DNA of 64,000 nt from Solibacillus isronensis (lineage in GTDB: Bacteria > Bacillota > Bacilli > Bacillales_A > Planococcaceae): assembly GCF_023715405.1 (NCBI RefSeq), contig NZ_JAMBOC010000001.1, positions 1,240,001 through 1,304,000 on the forward strand, written 5' to 3'. Below, in pieces: positions 52,591 to 61,778 of this stretch. Both the position numbers and the translations under genes were made by a program. Positions within the stretch are counted from its first letter, which is position 1. The number at the start of each line of letters is the position of its first letter. Under the pieces are notes generated by a model, which did no database searches, was not told the origin of the DNA, and worked only from the letters and a program-made list of their open reading frames with translations.

Positions 52591-53577
52591 TTAGTTAATC
52601 GTATCGTCTGGCAAACCTCTTAATTCTTTCTCTTTATACATCGCTCGATCGGCTTCTTTAATCATCTCATCTAAATTTGCATCTAAAACTTCTATTGTAA
52701 AGTATGATCCAATACTTGCCGAAACATGAATTATATATTGATCTAAAATCATTGGTTTCTCAAGTGCAGATTTTATTCTATCGGTAATCTTTTTTACGAT
52801 CGATTGATTAATATTAGCCGTTAAAATGACAAATTCATCTCCACCCAATCGGCAAAGTAAGTCCGTCTCTCTTAATACGCCATCTATCCTCAAAACAATA
52901 ATCTGCAGTAATTGATCCCCAACTTCATGTCCATATGTATCATTTATTTTTTTAAAGCCGTTCATATCAAGGAACAATACTGCAAGTGAGTCGACATTTT
53001 CATGCTTCATCAAATCAAACTTTTCCTTAAGCATTGAACGGTTTGCTGCTCCGGTTAAAGGGTCGTGGTAGGCTAAATCTTGTAACTTGTCGTTGGCCTC
53101 CCTCACTTTAAGAATGAAAACAATGAGGAAAATGGTTATAAATATTCCAAACAGTACTAAATAAATAAAGTCTTCCTGAATGACATTCGGAAAAATATCA
53201 TCGTGAAGGTAAAAAAATGAATAGAATGTAAGAATAATCGAAGCGACCCCTGCCATCAATACGGCTTTTATCTGTTGATAAATGGCACTTAGCGGAAGTG
53301 CGAGCCACATGAAGAAATAATTTACTAAATACGGAGATTCATTAAGCAAGTAATAAAAATAAATATACATACTGCCGATCATTACATACATTGTAAATCT
53401 GGCATTCACTTTCTTTTGAATCAGCAATATCATGATAAGCCCAAATACTCCAAAAAACATTGCTGGAGGAAATATACTCTCTATTCCTTCAATAAAAATA
53501 TTAATTATTATATGTGTAAAATAAAAAATACTTATTAATAGAAGCAATAATGAATTTCTCCGATGCATTTCAATCAT
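52591..53577 (-). CDS. Membrane GGDEF diguanylate cyclase
   Basis: 328 residues. Six membrane helices fill the first 155 residues. The GGDEF domain follows (LAYHDPLTGAANRSML, FLDMNGFKKINDTYGHEVGDQLL, CRLGGDEFVIL). The active site is intact and an RETD inhibitory (RxxD) site sits five residues before it. It makes cyclic di-GMP from two GTP. No PAS/GAF sensor, so the membrane domain is the likely input. Single gene. Confidence 0.95.
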   Translation of the reverse strand: MIEMHRRNSLLLLLISIFYFTHIIINIFIEGIESIFPPAMFFGVFGLIMILLIQKKVNARFTMYVMIGSMYIYFYYLLNESPYLVNYFFMWLALPLSAIYQQIKAVLMAGVASIILTFYSFFYLHDDIFPNVIQEDFIYLVLFGIFITIFLIVFILKVREANDKLQDLAYHDPLTGAANRSMLKEKFDLMKHENVDSLAVLFLDMNGFKKINDTYGHEVGDQLLQIIVLRIDGVLRETDLLCRLGGDEFVILTANINQSIVKKITDRIKSALEKPMILDQYIIHVSASIGSYFTIEVLDANLDEMIKEADRAMYKEKELRGLPDDTIN

Positions 53578-53725
53578 AATTCACCTTCCTCTAACATCCG
53601 TATTGGGCAGAAATTATTGTAAACATTTAATTTATTATAGCTTATGCAGTTGAATAATAATTAACTAAATAAAGAAAAGATCTCCCGACAGTTCATTGAA
53701 ACTGATGAAAGACCTCCCCTAAAAT

Positions 53726-54391
53726 CTATATTCGTATTTTAAATACTTTATTCGTAATCGGAGCGAGAAATTTAACCCCTTTTACCGTCATCATATCACC
53801 TAAAATATGAGATAAATACGCCATCGTTGAGATGATTGCTAAATTTTCCGCGCCTGTACTCACTTCCAGCAGATGGGACATATATGCCCAAAAGACCACT
53901 GCACAAATTGTATGGGTAAACCCTCGATGCGGAAACCATCCAGCTGCCCCTATGTATACAGCAAACAGTACGAGCCACCACAGCTCATCGGTAATTGCAT
54001 AATACAGAAGGAATAAACTTAAAATGGTCATTAAAATATTTTTCAGCGTTTCCTGACTTCTCATGGACAATGCGATAATAATTGCACCCAGTGCTAAAAA
54101 CAGCAGTTTATTTTGTTGGGTAAACCATTCACCATCCAGAAAAGGCAAAAGATTTAAGTAGGCTGCCAAGGACAGAAGCATTATGATTCCACCGACCATT
54201 TGTCCGCCCTTTTTTATTTTTTTCGCCGTCTTCGTTACATGTTTATTCAACAAGTTGTTTCCGTCCAGATCCGGAGCAAGCGAAGCCACAGCGGATACAG
54301 CTAAAACGACCGGGATCATTTCTGGTTCTTGACTGACAGATGCGACTGCTCCGATTCCTAAACCAATTGTTAAATGTGTTCGACCTTTCAT
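53726..54391 (-). CDS. DUF457-type membrane-bound metal-dependent hydrolase
   Basis: 221 residues, five or six membrane helices. The metal-site motifs are GRTHLTIGLGIG (His 6), LAPDLDG, HRGFTHTICA and SHILGDMMTVKGV. YdjM/LexA-induced YfhO-like family; catalytic activity not established. Good AGAGGTG site before the ATG. Confidence 0.9.
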   Translation of the reverse strand: MKGRTHLTIGLGIGAVASVSQEPEMIPVVLAVSAVASLAPDLDGNNLLNKHVTKTAKKIKKGGQMVGGIIMLLSLAAYLNLLPFLDGEWFTQQNKLLFLALGAIIIALSMRSQETLKNILMTILSLFLLYYAITDELWWLVLFAVYIGAAGWFPHRGFTHTICAVVFWAYMSHLLEVSTGAENLAIISTMAYLSHILGDMMTVKGVKFLAPITNKVFKIRI

Positions 54392-54565
54392 GTTGTCACC
54401 TCTTTGTTGTAAAGTCTTTTAACGGAATATACCGCGAACTTCTTATGTATTCAAAGTGTTCATTGTACTTAACGAAGTTCTATTAATCAAGTTTTTTCAT
54501 TATAGGAACCTGATTTACTTTATGAGCTGCCCATTTGTTTTATTACTTACCGATTGTTCAACATT

Positions 54566-55738
54566 TCAAGCCAGTCTTTGAGCGCGGTTATATATAAAAA
54601 TACTGCAAAGCATGATTAATGAAATAATCGCAAACATATAATCTATATAAACCGTTAACAGCCAGCCACCGATAATTGGTCCGATAAATCCTCCTATATT
54701 CTTAAACTGTGACGCACCAAGATATGTTCCCTTCTGATCCTCAGGTGCAATTTCCTCAATAACCGCGTTCATCATCGGAAAACAGAAAATCTCTCCAACT
54801 GAAAACACAATCATACTCGCAATGAACATCCAAGAACTATCGGAAACACCAAACAGAAATAATCCGACAGCAAAAATGACGACGCCAATTTTCAGCGAAC
54901 TGTAAATTGAAATTTTTTCGCTTAATACTGTTAATGGCAGCTGAAATGCCAGCACTGTAATGGAGTTTGCGACAATCACATAGGAAAAGAGCTTCACCCC
55001 ATCCTCCACATTCATATTAATGAATTGCGGCAGTGTCGAGTCGAACTGGGAATAACCGACCGTAATCAAAATGCCTCCCGCGATAAACAATAACAGTTTC
55101 TGGTCATGGAAAACTGCTTGTAGTACCGATCGGATTTGTTGTTTTGAACCAAGTCTTTTTTGTTTCATTTCATATCGATTTAACACGACGAGTAAAAATA
55201 TGCCATACAAAGCATACATTATTCCGGTAATCATAAAAGGTGTCGCCGGGCTTGATAAGCTTGCGACCCATACACCAAGCAATGGACCCATAACGGCCGC
55301 AATATTAATGGCCGTGTAGCGTACAGAAAATAACCGTCTTTTTTTCGGATCTTCCGTAAAATCAATCATCAAAGCTTGAGTACCCGGTTCAAAAAATGAG
55401 CGGCATAACCCATTCACCGCATTCAACACGACAAAGTAACCAGCTGAAGGAGCTAGTGCAAACCCAACGAATGTAAGGCTCCATATAAAGACCGTAATAA
55501 CAATAACCACTTTTCGTCCGAATCGATCGGTTAAATAGCCGCCGATTAATCCGCCGAATGTTGAAAACAGAGGGGCAATCCCAATAGTAACCCCGATTAA
55601 TAAAGGCGAGGCTTGAAGTTCATTATGTAAATATAAAGCTAAAAACGGGATTGCCATAAAGCTCGCAGTCCGTACAAAAATCGTCCCACTTAATATGATC
55701 CATACAAGTGGATGAAAATAGTTAATAATTCTTGCCAT
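54566..55738 (-). CDS. MFS transporter (DHA-type drug efflux-like)
   Basis: 390 residues, 12 membrane helices. Motif A between helices 2 and 3 is GGLIGGYLTDRFGRKVVI. The motif in the first half (FFEPGTQALMIDFTEDPKKRRLFSVRY) is typical of small-molecule efflux MFS proteins. Substrate unknown. Divergent from the next MFS gene. Confidence 0.92.
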   Translation of the reverse strand: MARIINYFHPLVWIILSGTIFVRTASFMAIPFLALYLHNELQASPLLIGVTIGIAPLFSTFGGLIGGYLTDRFGRKVVIVITVFIWSLTFVGFALAPSAGYFVVLNAVNGLCRSFFEPGTQALMIDFTEDPKKRRLFSVRYTAINIAAVMGPLLGVWVASLSSPATPFMITGIMYALYGIFLLVVLNRYEMKQKRLGSKQQIRSVLQAVFHDQKLLLFIAGGILITVGYSQFDSTLPQFINMNVEDGVKLFSYVIVANSITVLAFQLPLTVLSEKISIYSSLKIGVVIFAVGLFLFGVSDSSWMFIASMIVFSVGEIFCFPMMNAVIEEIAPEDQKGTYLGASQFKNIGGFIGPIIGGWLLTVYIDYMFAIISLIMLCSIFIYNRAQRLA

Positions 55739-55893
55739 AGCCCGCCTCCTGTAAATTTTTAGAGATAACTTCCATTATACAGAGTTTGCGTAAAGAATAT
55801 TTCTTTAATATGAAATTTCTGTTTGGTTCCACTTATTAATTTCAAGATAATGGTATAATGACTGAAAATAGTAGGTTGGGAGGTTTTATGTAA

Positions 55894-57141
55894 GTGAAGC
55901 TGACAAAAGAAGAAAAGTCCTGGATTTTATACGATTGCGGGAATTCTGCTTATTCCATTGCGATCACGACCGCCCTTTTCCCCATTGTCTTTGGGATGTT
56001 TCAAGGTGTGAACAACATGGATTTAGGCTATTTCAATTCACTCGCAAGTATATTTGTCGCCGTTCTTAGTCCTATTTTAGGAGCCTTTGCTGATTATAAG
56101 GACAAGAAGAAACGTTTCTTCACATTTTTTGCGTTAGTCGGCATTATTTCTACTCTTTCCTTTACATTTATTTCACCGGATAGCGGGCAATGGCAGCTTT
56201 TAATCGTCATGTACATTCTTTCATGTATCGGCTTTGCCGGCGCCAATATTTTCTATGATTCTTTCTTGGTCGATGTGACGACAGATGAGAAAATGGATAA
56301 AGTATCGTCATCCGGCTTTGCTTTCGGCTATATTTCAAGTGTCATTCCATTTGGGATTAGTTTAGTCGTCATCTTAATCATGGGGATGGATGCAGCGATC
56401 GGATATCAAATCGGATTTTGTATTACCGCGCTATGGTGGGGATTACTGACGATTCCGATGATTAAAGACGTCAAACAGCGCCACTATATAGAACCCGAAC
56501 CAAATCCGATCGGCAATAGTTTCAAACGTCTAGGTCAAACCTTTTTAAATATTAAAGACTATAAAATAGTATTCATGTTTTTAATCGCTTATTTCTGCTA
56601 TATCGATGGTGTCGATACAATTATAAAAATGGTTGTTCCGTACGCGACAAGTGTTTTAGGTTCCGATGGATTAAATACCTTTATGCTTTTGGCCATTTTA
56701 CTCGTCATTCAAATTGTAGCGTTCCCGTTTGCGCTGCTTTATGGGTCGCTTGCTAAAAAATATTCGACACGGGCATTAATTATTGTCGGGATAACGACTT
56801 ATGTCATCGCCTGTATCGCAGCATTTTTCATTTCGGAAATGTGGCATATCTTTATTTTAGGGATTATGATTGGATCTGCTCAAGGCGGTATTCAGGCATT
56901 AAGCCGTTCCTATTATGGTAAAATTATTCCGAAAGAGCGTTCCAACGAATTTTTCGGTTTCTATAATATTTTCGGTAAATTTGCTGCAATTATCGGACCT
57001 TTTCTAATGGCACTGACAACAACGATGACTGGTGATGCCCGATATAGCATTTTATCGATTATCCCTCTATTCATAATTGGGCTCATAGTCTTTTTAATGC
57101 TGCCAAAAGATGCGCATGAACAAACTAAATTAGTAAGGTGA
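55894..57141 (+). CDS. MFS transporter, UMF1 family
   Basis: 415 residues, 12 helices. EEKSWILYDCGNSAYSIAITTALFP at the N-terminus, FYDSFLVDVT and SRSYYGKIIPKERSNEFFGFYN are the UMF1 (Atg22-like) signatures. GTG start; a minimal ATG-TAA ORF at 55888-55893 lies between the GGGAGG site and the GTG. The phosphodiesterase gene begins 4 bp after its stop, so the two proteins probably share a substrate or its product. Confidence 0.93.
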   Translation: MKLTKEEKSWILYDCGNSAYSIAITTALFPIVFGMFQGVNNMDLGYFNSLASIFVAVLSPILGAFADYKDKKKRFFTFFALVGIISTLSFTFISPDSGQWQLLIVMYILSCIGFAGANIFYDSFLVDVTTDEKMDKVSSSGFAFGYISSVIPFGISLVVILIMGMDAAIGYQIGFCITALWWGLLTIPMIKDVKQRHYIEPEPNPIGNSFKRLGQTFLNIKDYKIVFMFLIAYFCYIDGVDTIIKMVVPYATSVLGSDGLNTFMLLAILLVIQIVAFPFALLYGSLAKKYSTRALIIVGITTYVIACIAAFFISEMWHIFILGIMIGSAQGGIQALSRSYYGKIIPKERSNEFFGFYNIFGKFAAIIGPFLMALTTTMTGDARYSILSIIPLFIIGLIVFLMLPKDAHEQTKLVR

Positions 57142-57145
57142 TCAG

Positions 57146-58432
57146 ATGCAGAATAAAAGTAATTATGTGATTGTTGTTTCGTATGACGCCTTTTCTAAGG
57201 ATAATTGGGAAAGTGCAGCGTCTAAACCGAATTTAGCCAAACTGATTGAACGAGGGGCCTCTACAAATTTACTGAAAAGTGTGTACCCAACCCTCACGTA
57301 TGTCATACACAGTTCCTATGTGACTGGTGTCTATCCAGACCGGCACGGGGTTTTCCATAATAATCCGTTTCAGCCTTTCGTCCCTGAAAACGAGCAAAAC
57401 TGGCACTGGTTCCGCAGTGATATCCAAGCTCCAACTGTATATGAAGCAGCTCGAGAAAAAGGACTAACGACAGCCGGGCTTTTGTGGCCAGTATCAGGAA
57501 AAGCTGATATTAACTTTAATATCCCTGAAATAAAAGCGATAAAAAATGAAAATCAGGCATTAAAAATACTGAAAAGCGGCAGTAAATTGTTTACATTGCA
57601 AATGGAAATGAAGTACGGAAAAGTTCGGCAAGGGATTCAGCAGCCTTATTTGGATGATTTCACAACCCTATGTGCAGTAGATACGATTAAAAAGAAAAAG
57701 CCGAATTTACTTTTAATGCATTTAATTGATCTCGATGATACGAAGCATTTACATGGAACAATTGGACCTCATATTGAAGAAGTCATTGAACGGATGGATC
57801 GCCGGATAGGAGAGCTTGTCCAGGCGACAAAAGATGCAGATATTTATGAAGAAACGACTTTTATAATCGTCGGAGACCATAGTCAGCTCGATGTTCAGTA
57901 CAAAGTGTATTTGAATCGGATTTTATACGAAGAAGGTCTTATTTATGAGAAAAACGGAAAATGGCATTGGCGCGCATATGTTCAAGGTGCAGGTGGAGCC
58001 GCTTATTTACATGTACAGCAAGACGATACGGAAGCAGAACAAATAGCCCTTACCATTTTACAGGATGCTGCACGGAAAGAATCTTTCGGTATCGAAGCCA
58101 TTTTAGGTACTCAGGAATTGCAGGAATTTCATATAGCCAGTACATTCCGATATATGATTGAAGCAAAAGAAGGGTATGCCTTTGAAGATGACCATTTACA
58201 GGAAGCTATCATCGACTTACATGCACTCGGCAAAAAGTATGCGACACACGGCTACTCACCAAACAAACCCGATTATACGAGCAACCTTATTATTTCCGGC
58301 AACGGTGTTATAGCCGGTTCTCACATTGGCGAAGCTTGTGTCGTTGATATCGGTCCGACAATTGCGCATATTTTAGATTTGGACTTTAGAAATACAGATG
58401 GCAGAGCATTGACTGAAATTTTTAAGCGATAA
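57146..58432 (+). CDS. Ectonucleotide pyrophosphatase/phosphodiesterase-like enzyme
   Basis: 428 residues, alkaline phosphatase superfamily. VSYDAFSKDNW carries the first metal-binding Asp; VYPTLTYVIHSSYVTGVYPDRHG contains the nucleophile Thr (PTLT); HLIDLDDTKHLHG and VGDHSQLDV supply further metal ligands, and YATHGYSPNKPDY the last His. No signal peptide, so probably cytoplasmic. It splits phosphodiester or pyrophosphate bonds. Operon with the UMF1 transporter. Confidence 0.93.
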   Translation: MQNKSNYVIVVSYDAFSKDNWESAASKPNLAKLIERGASTNLLKSVYPTLTYVIHSSYVTGVYPDRHGVFHNNPFQPFVPENEQNWHWFRSDIQAPTVYEAAREKGLTTAGLLWPVSGKADINFNIPEIKAIKNENQALKILKSGSKLFTLQMEMKYGKVRQGIQQPYLDDFTTLCAVDTIKKKKPNLLLMHLIDLDDTKHLHGTIGPHIEEVIERMDRRIGELVQATKDADIYEETTFIIVGDHSQLDVQYKVYLNRILYEEGLIYEKNGKWHWRAYVQGAGGAAYLHVQQDDTEAEQIALTILQDAARKESFGIEAILGTQELQEFHIASTFRYMIEAKEGYAFEDDHLQEAIIDLHALGKKYATHGYSPNKPDYTSNLIISGNGVIAGSHIGEACVVDIGPTIAHILDLDFRNTDGRALTEIFKR

Positions 58433-58470
58433 TATAGCCAATATATCTTCTCCCATAAAAAGTGTTTAGA

Positions 58471-58504
58471 AAATCCCTTTTGAATAAATCAAAAGGGATT
58501 TTTA
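58471..58504 (+). terminator. Terminator of the UMF1/phosphodiesterase operon
   Basis: AAATCCCTTTT / AAAAGGGATTT stem, then TTTATT. Confidence 0.88.
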
Positions 58505-58549
58505 TTGCATAGTAATAGTTTTAATTTATAAAGTCTCTATAACGAAAAT

Positions 58550-58951
58550 TTAATATTGTTTCTTCACTTCATTATAAATGTCTAATGCATTTTCATAAAT
58601 ATCATTATTTGCATCGATTTGATAATTTCCAGAACGATCTCCCAGATGGAAAATCCCCATATCATCGATCACTAAAGTCCCTGATATTTGGTCATTATAA
58701 ATAAAATGGATCGTTAACGCCTTATCATAATCAATTTCCACGTTTGTCTGTCCACTATCTTCAATTTGATTGTAAGCCTTCACAAGTGACTGGACCGTTT
58801 CTTTATCTACTTTGTTTAGACCCTCATACAAGCTCTGCCCATAACCGATATCGAAGTAATCCGCTTTGATTTGATTAGGGGAATTACTATTAAATCCCTT
58901 TACAATAAAAAATGAAATTAGTATAACAAACACTATTAATAATTTCTTCAA
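58550..58951 (-). CDS. Membrane-anchored small protein, unknown
   Basis: 133 residues from TTG 58951, which has GGAGG five bases upstream; the ATG at 58963 is upstream of that site. N-terminal anchor KKLLIVFVILISFFIVKGF, then an extracellular acidic domain (YFDIGYGQSLYEGLNKVDKE, LTIHFIYNDQISGTLVIDD). No family recognised. It starts 29 bp after the lipoprotein gene; probably one operon. Confidence 0.7.
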   Translation of the reverse strand: MKKLLIVFVILISFFIVKGFNSNSPNQIKADYFDIGYGQSLYEGLNKVDKETVQSLVKAYNQIEDSGQTNVEIDYDKALTIHFIYNDQISGTLVIDDMGIFHLGDRSGNYQIDANNDIYENALDIYNEVKKQY

Positions 58952-58980
58952 AATTTCCTCCATCTAACCTAGCCGACTCT

Positions 58981-59358
58981 TTAAAAACCTGTGGAATTAC
59001 CTATAGGTGTATCTTGACCGTTTATTTTTACATTAATTGAATCATACTGTGCATCACCACGAGTAATTTTATAGACGTATTGTTTTAACTCACTATGTTC
59101 TTCGTTTTCAGTCTCCAACTTTATATCTAATATGTTACCCCTCTCTTCAATTTCAGCTGTTACTGTTCCTGCAGATTGATAAATAATATACTTCTCATCG
59201 CTTTTACTGTCATTAATCAGCTGCAATGTGTAATCGGTATCAATAATCTCTTGCACTTTTGTAGGAATTTTTTGCACTTCCGTAATACTCAATTCTGATG
59301 AACTACAAGCTGCTAATATTATTGCTGAAACAAACATTAATGATAATAGTTTTCTCAA
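58981..59358 (-). CDS. Small lipoprotein, unknown
   Basis: 125 residues. MRKLLSLMFVSAIILAACSS is a lipoprotein signal with lipobox LAAC. The mature part is polar with beta-strand character (YIIYQSAGTVTAEIEERGNILDIK). No family recognised. Cotranscribed with the following membrane-anchored protein. Confidence 0.75.
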   Translation of the reverse strand: MRKLLSLMFVSAIILAACSSSELSITEVQKIPTKVQEIIDTDYTLQLINDSKSDEKYIIYQSAGTVTAEIEERGNILDIKLETENEEHSELKQYVYKITRGDAQYDSINVKINGQDTPIGNSTGF

Positions 59359-59452
59359 GTTAAGTCCCCATTCCTTGATTGACCCTCGTTTTATACAAGT
59401 GGCTATTTGTTAAATTTAAAATGTTTGGTTCGCCGGATTTAAAATATCACTT

Positions 59453-60085
59453 TTATGATTTTTTTTTCGGAAATAATGTATACGATAATGTAATTACAAA
59501 ATCAATGGTAAGAATAAGCAGCCATACTTGACTGAATTTATTGATCCCTTCATTGTTAAAAGGGAAATTACCGTTCTCGTCATCAAACCACATTCCGAAT
59601 AATTCATTCAGGGGCGTTTGCTGCAAACTGTCTGAAAAGCCGACCGCAATAGCAAATCCTATATGAACAAGGACAAAAACTACGAAATGCCCCGCAAATT
59701 GCTTCCATTCTTGTATCGCATAAGCCTTACCATACAATTTAACAGGTTGGAGTGATTCATTGATCGGCTCCCCTCGTTTTTTAGCAACCCACCTTTTTAT
59801 AAAGGCATCGAGCTTTTTAAAGTCGGATTTCCCGAATGTCATCGCATACACAATAATGATGACAATAATAATTTGATAAATCGAAAATTCACCTGTTCGC
59901 TGATAATCAAAATAAGCCAAAAGCGCAATCCATAAATCATTTACGATAAAAATAATAAAAACGAATAAACTCAGCTTTTTTAGCTGAAACCAGTAGCGCA
60001 AGAGCAAAAAGGCAATCGCACATACCCAGAATACAACTTCTGCAGTAATGAGGAAAAACCACTTATAATCCAAAATAAAGTCCAT
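59453..60085 (-). CDS. Integral membrane protein, unknown
   Basis: 210 residues with about five hydrophobic helices (10-28, 37-55, 68-85, 130-152, 190-205) and a central charged loop (FKKLDAFIKRWVAKKRGEPINE). Family not recognised. Separate from the lipoprotein gene by about 95 bp; divergent from the yndG-like operon. Confidence 0.8.
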   Translation of the reverse strand: MDFILDYKWFFLITAEVVFWVCAIAFLLLRYWFQLKKLSLFVFIIFIVNDLWIALLAYFDYQRTGEFSIYQIIIVIIIVYAMTFGKSDFKKLDAFIKRWVAKKRGEPINESLQPVKLYGKAYAIQEWKQFAGHFVVFVLVHIGFAIAVGFSDSLQQTPLNELFGMWFDDENGNFPFNNEGINKFSQVWLLILTIDFVITLSYTLFPKKKS

Positions 60086-60259
60086 TGCTTCCTCCCTTAA
60101 AATCGGTTACTTGATCTATCCACTCTTATAATACTTGATAAAGTAATAGATTAACATTTTTTCCGGTAAATTCATTCCCTTTAAATTCTGACTAATCACA
60201 GTAAAGATATTAAGGTATGATGAATAAGTAAATACATTTTGATAGAGGAGCTGAATGTC

Positions 60260-61168
60260 TTGAAGAAAAAGCCGATTTATGTGGAAACCGTAATAGACAG
60301 CTCGATTGAAGAAGTATGGCATTATACACAACAGCCCGACCTGCATGAACAATGGGATTTACGTTTTACATCCATCATCTACAATGAAAAACAGCATGTG
60401 GACGCGCCTCAAACTTTTACATATACAACTAAAATAATGCCGGGCCTGTCAGTTGCAGGTTGGGGTGAAAGTAAAGGTACACATGAAAAAGCAAGTGGTG
60501 TTAGAACCTCATCTCTCCATTTCGGGACACCGCAACTGATTTCCCCTATTAAGGAAGGACGCGGCTATTGGCAATATATCCCGAATGGCGACCGCGTAAC
60601 CTTTCTGACCCAGTACGACTATGACGGCCGGTTCGGTCGATTCGGGCAATTATTTGATCTACTGTTCCGCCCTGTTATCGGTTGGGCAACTGCACTTAGT
60701 TTTAATGTACTGGCTAGGTGGATTGAAATCGGAGAAAAACCGGCAACCCAATACCGGCGATTTTTCAGCTATTATTTACTGTGCTTCCTGTTCAGTTTTA
60801 CATGGCTCTACCAAGGTCTCATTCCGAAAGTATGGATGAAGCATCCGCTTGAAATTGATATGCTGATGAAACTGTCACCGCTAACGTTAGGTCAAGCATC
60901 AACGGCCATTATTTGGATAGGTATTTTGGAGATGATCATCGGGTTACTCTTTTTGATCCCGAAATTGCAACCGCTGCTAATAAAGGCGCAAATTTTATTA
61001 TTCCCATTGCTGACATTAAGCGCAATTATTGCCGCACCTTCTGTTGCAACAGCTCCATTTAATGTCGTTACATTTAACATTGGTTTGTGGGTTGCTTCAA
61101 TTATTACTTTACTGCTGACAAAAGAATTACCGACAGCAAGATTTTGCAAACGAAAAAGAGGTGCTTAA
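60260..61168 (+). CDS. yndG: SRPBCC-DoxX fusion protein (YndG-like)
   Basis: 302 residues from TTG 60260, nine bases after GAGGAG. A three-codon ORF, ATG TCT TGA, overlaps the start. Residues about 1-160 form an SRPBCC/START-like hydrophobic pocket domain (VETVIDSSIEEVWHYTQQPDLHEQWD). About 170-300 form four membrane helices of DoxX type. First gene of an operon with DUF4166 and YndJ-like genes, the same content as B. subtilis yndG-yndH-yndJ. Function unknown. Confidence 0.82.
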   Translation: MKKKPIYVETVIDSSIEEVWHYTQQPDLHEQWDLRFTSIIYNEKQHVDAPQTFTYTTKIMPGLSVAGWGESKGTHEKASGVRTSSLHFGTPQLISPIKEGRGYWQYIPNGDRVTFLTQYDYDGRFGRFGQLFDLLFRPVIGWATALSFNVLARWIEIGEKPATQYRRFFSYYLLCFLFSFTWLYQGLIPKVWMKHPLEIDMLMKLSPLTLGQASTAIIWIGILEMIIGLLFLIPKLQPLLIKAQILLFPLLTLSAIIAAPSVATAPFNVVTFNIGLWVASIITLLLTKELPTARFCKRKRGA

Positions 61169-61169
61169 T

Positions 61170-61778
61170 ATGATTTACGAAACATTGCTTGCCAATGATT
61201 TTAACAGGTTGCATCCAAAGTTGCAGGAAAGATATCGCCTTCCATTAGGCAAACCATTTCATGCACAAGGAACAATGCAAGTTATTCATTCCGGACCACG
61301 TTTTTTACGACCGATGTATCAATTGTTTACGAAAACAAATTTCCTTTTTCCCGAATACGGCAAGGAAATTCCTTTTACAATAACGAATACCGCAAGAATG
61401 AACAATGAAAAGGAAGCCGAAGTCTATTGGGAGCGCACTTTCCATTTTCCACTGGCAATGCGCAAATTCAATGCAACGATGACAGTCGATTTGGAACGGC
61501 AAATCGTAAAAGATTATTTAGGGGATCCGGCATTATTCTACTCCGATTTAAAAATGGATGTTACAAAGGACGGTTCCTTAATGATCCGCTCCGCAGAACA
61601 GCGTGCCGTAATCGGTCAAAAAGAAGTTGGCTTGCCGAAGAAACTGACAGGCCGAGTTGTTGTAACGGAAGGGTATGATGATGTGCTCGATGTGTATACG
61701 ATTCATGTCTCCATTTATAATGATCTTATTGGAAGGATGATGATGTATGCTGGTCAATTTACGCCTTGTGCTCAGTAG
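61170..61778 (+). CDS. yndH: DUF4166 protein (YndH-like)
   Basis: 202 residues from ATG 61170; the GTG at 61161 is part of the AGAGGTG site. Begins MIYETLLANDFNRLHPKLQERY; the segment FHAQGTMQVIHSGPRFLRP and later FHFPLAMRKFNATMTVDLE and DYLGDPALFYSDLKMDV fit DUF4166. One base separates it from the previous stop; it overlaps the next gene by 32 bp. Confidence 0.85.
   Translation: MIYETLLANDFNRLHPKLQERYRLPLGKPFHAQGTMQVIHSGPRFLRPMYQLFTKTNFLFPEYGKEIPFTITNTARMNNEKEAEVYWERTFHFPLAMRKFNATMTVDLERQIVKDYLGDPALFYSDLKMDVTKDGSLMIRSAEQRAVIGQKEVGLPKKLTGRVVVTEGYDDVLDVYTIHVSIYNDLIGRMMMYAGQFTPCAQ

Noticed and set aside
53690..53725. Terminator after the DUF457-type gene
   Set aside because: The apparent repeats are direct, not complementary; only a 5-bp stem is possible.
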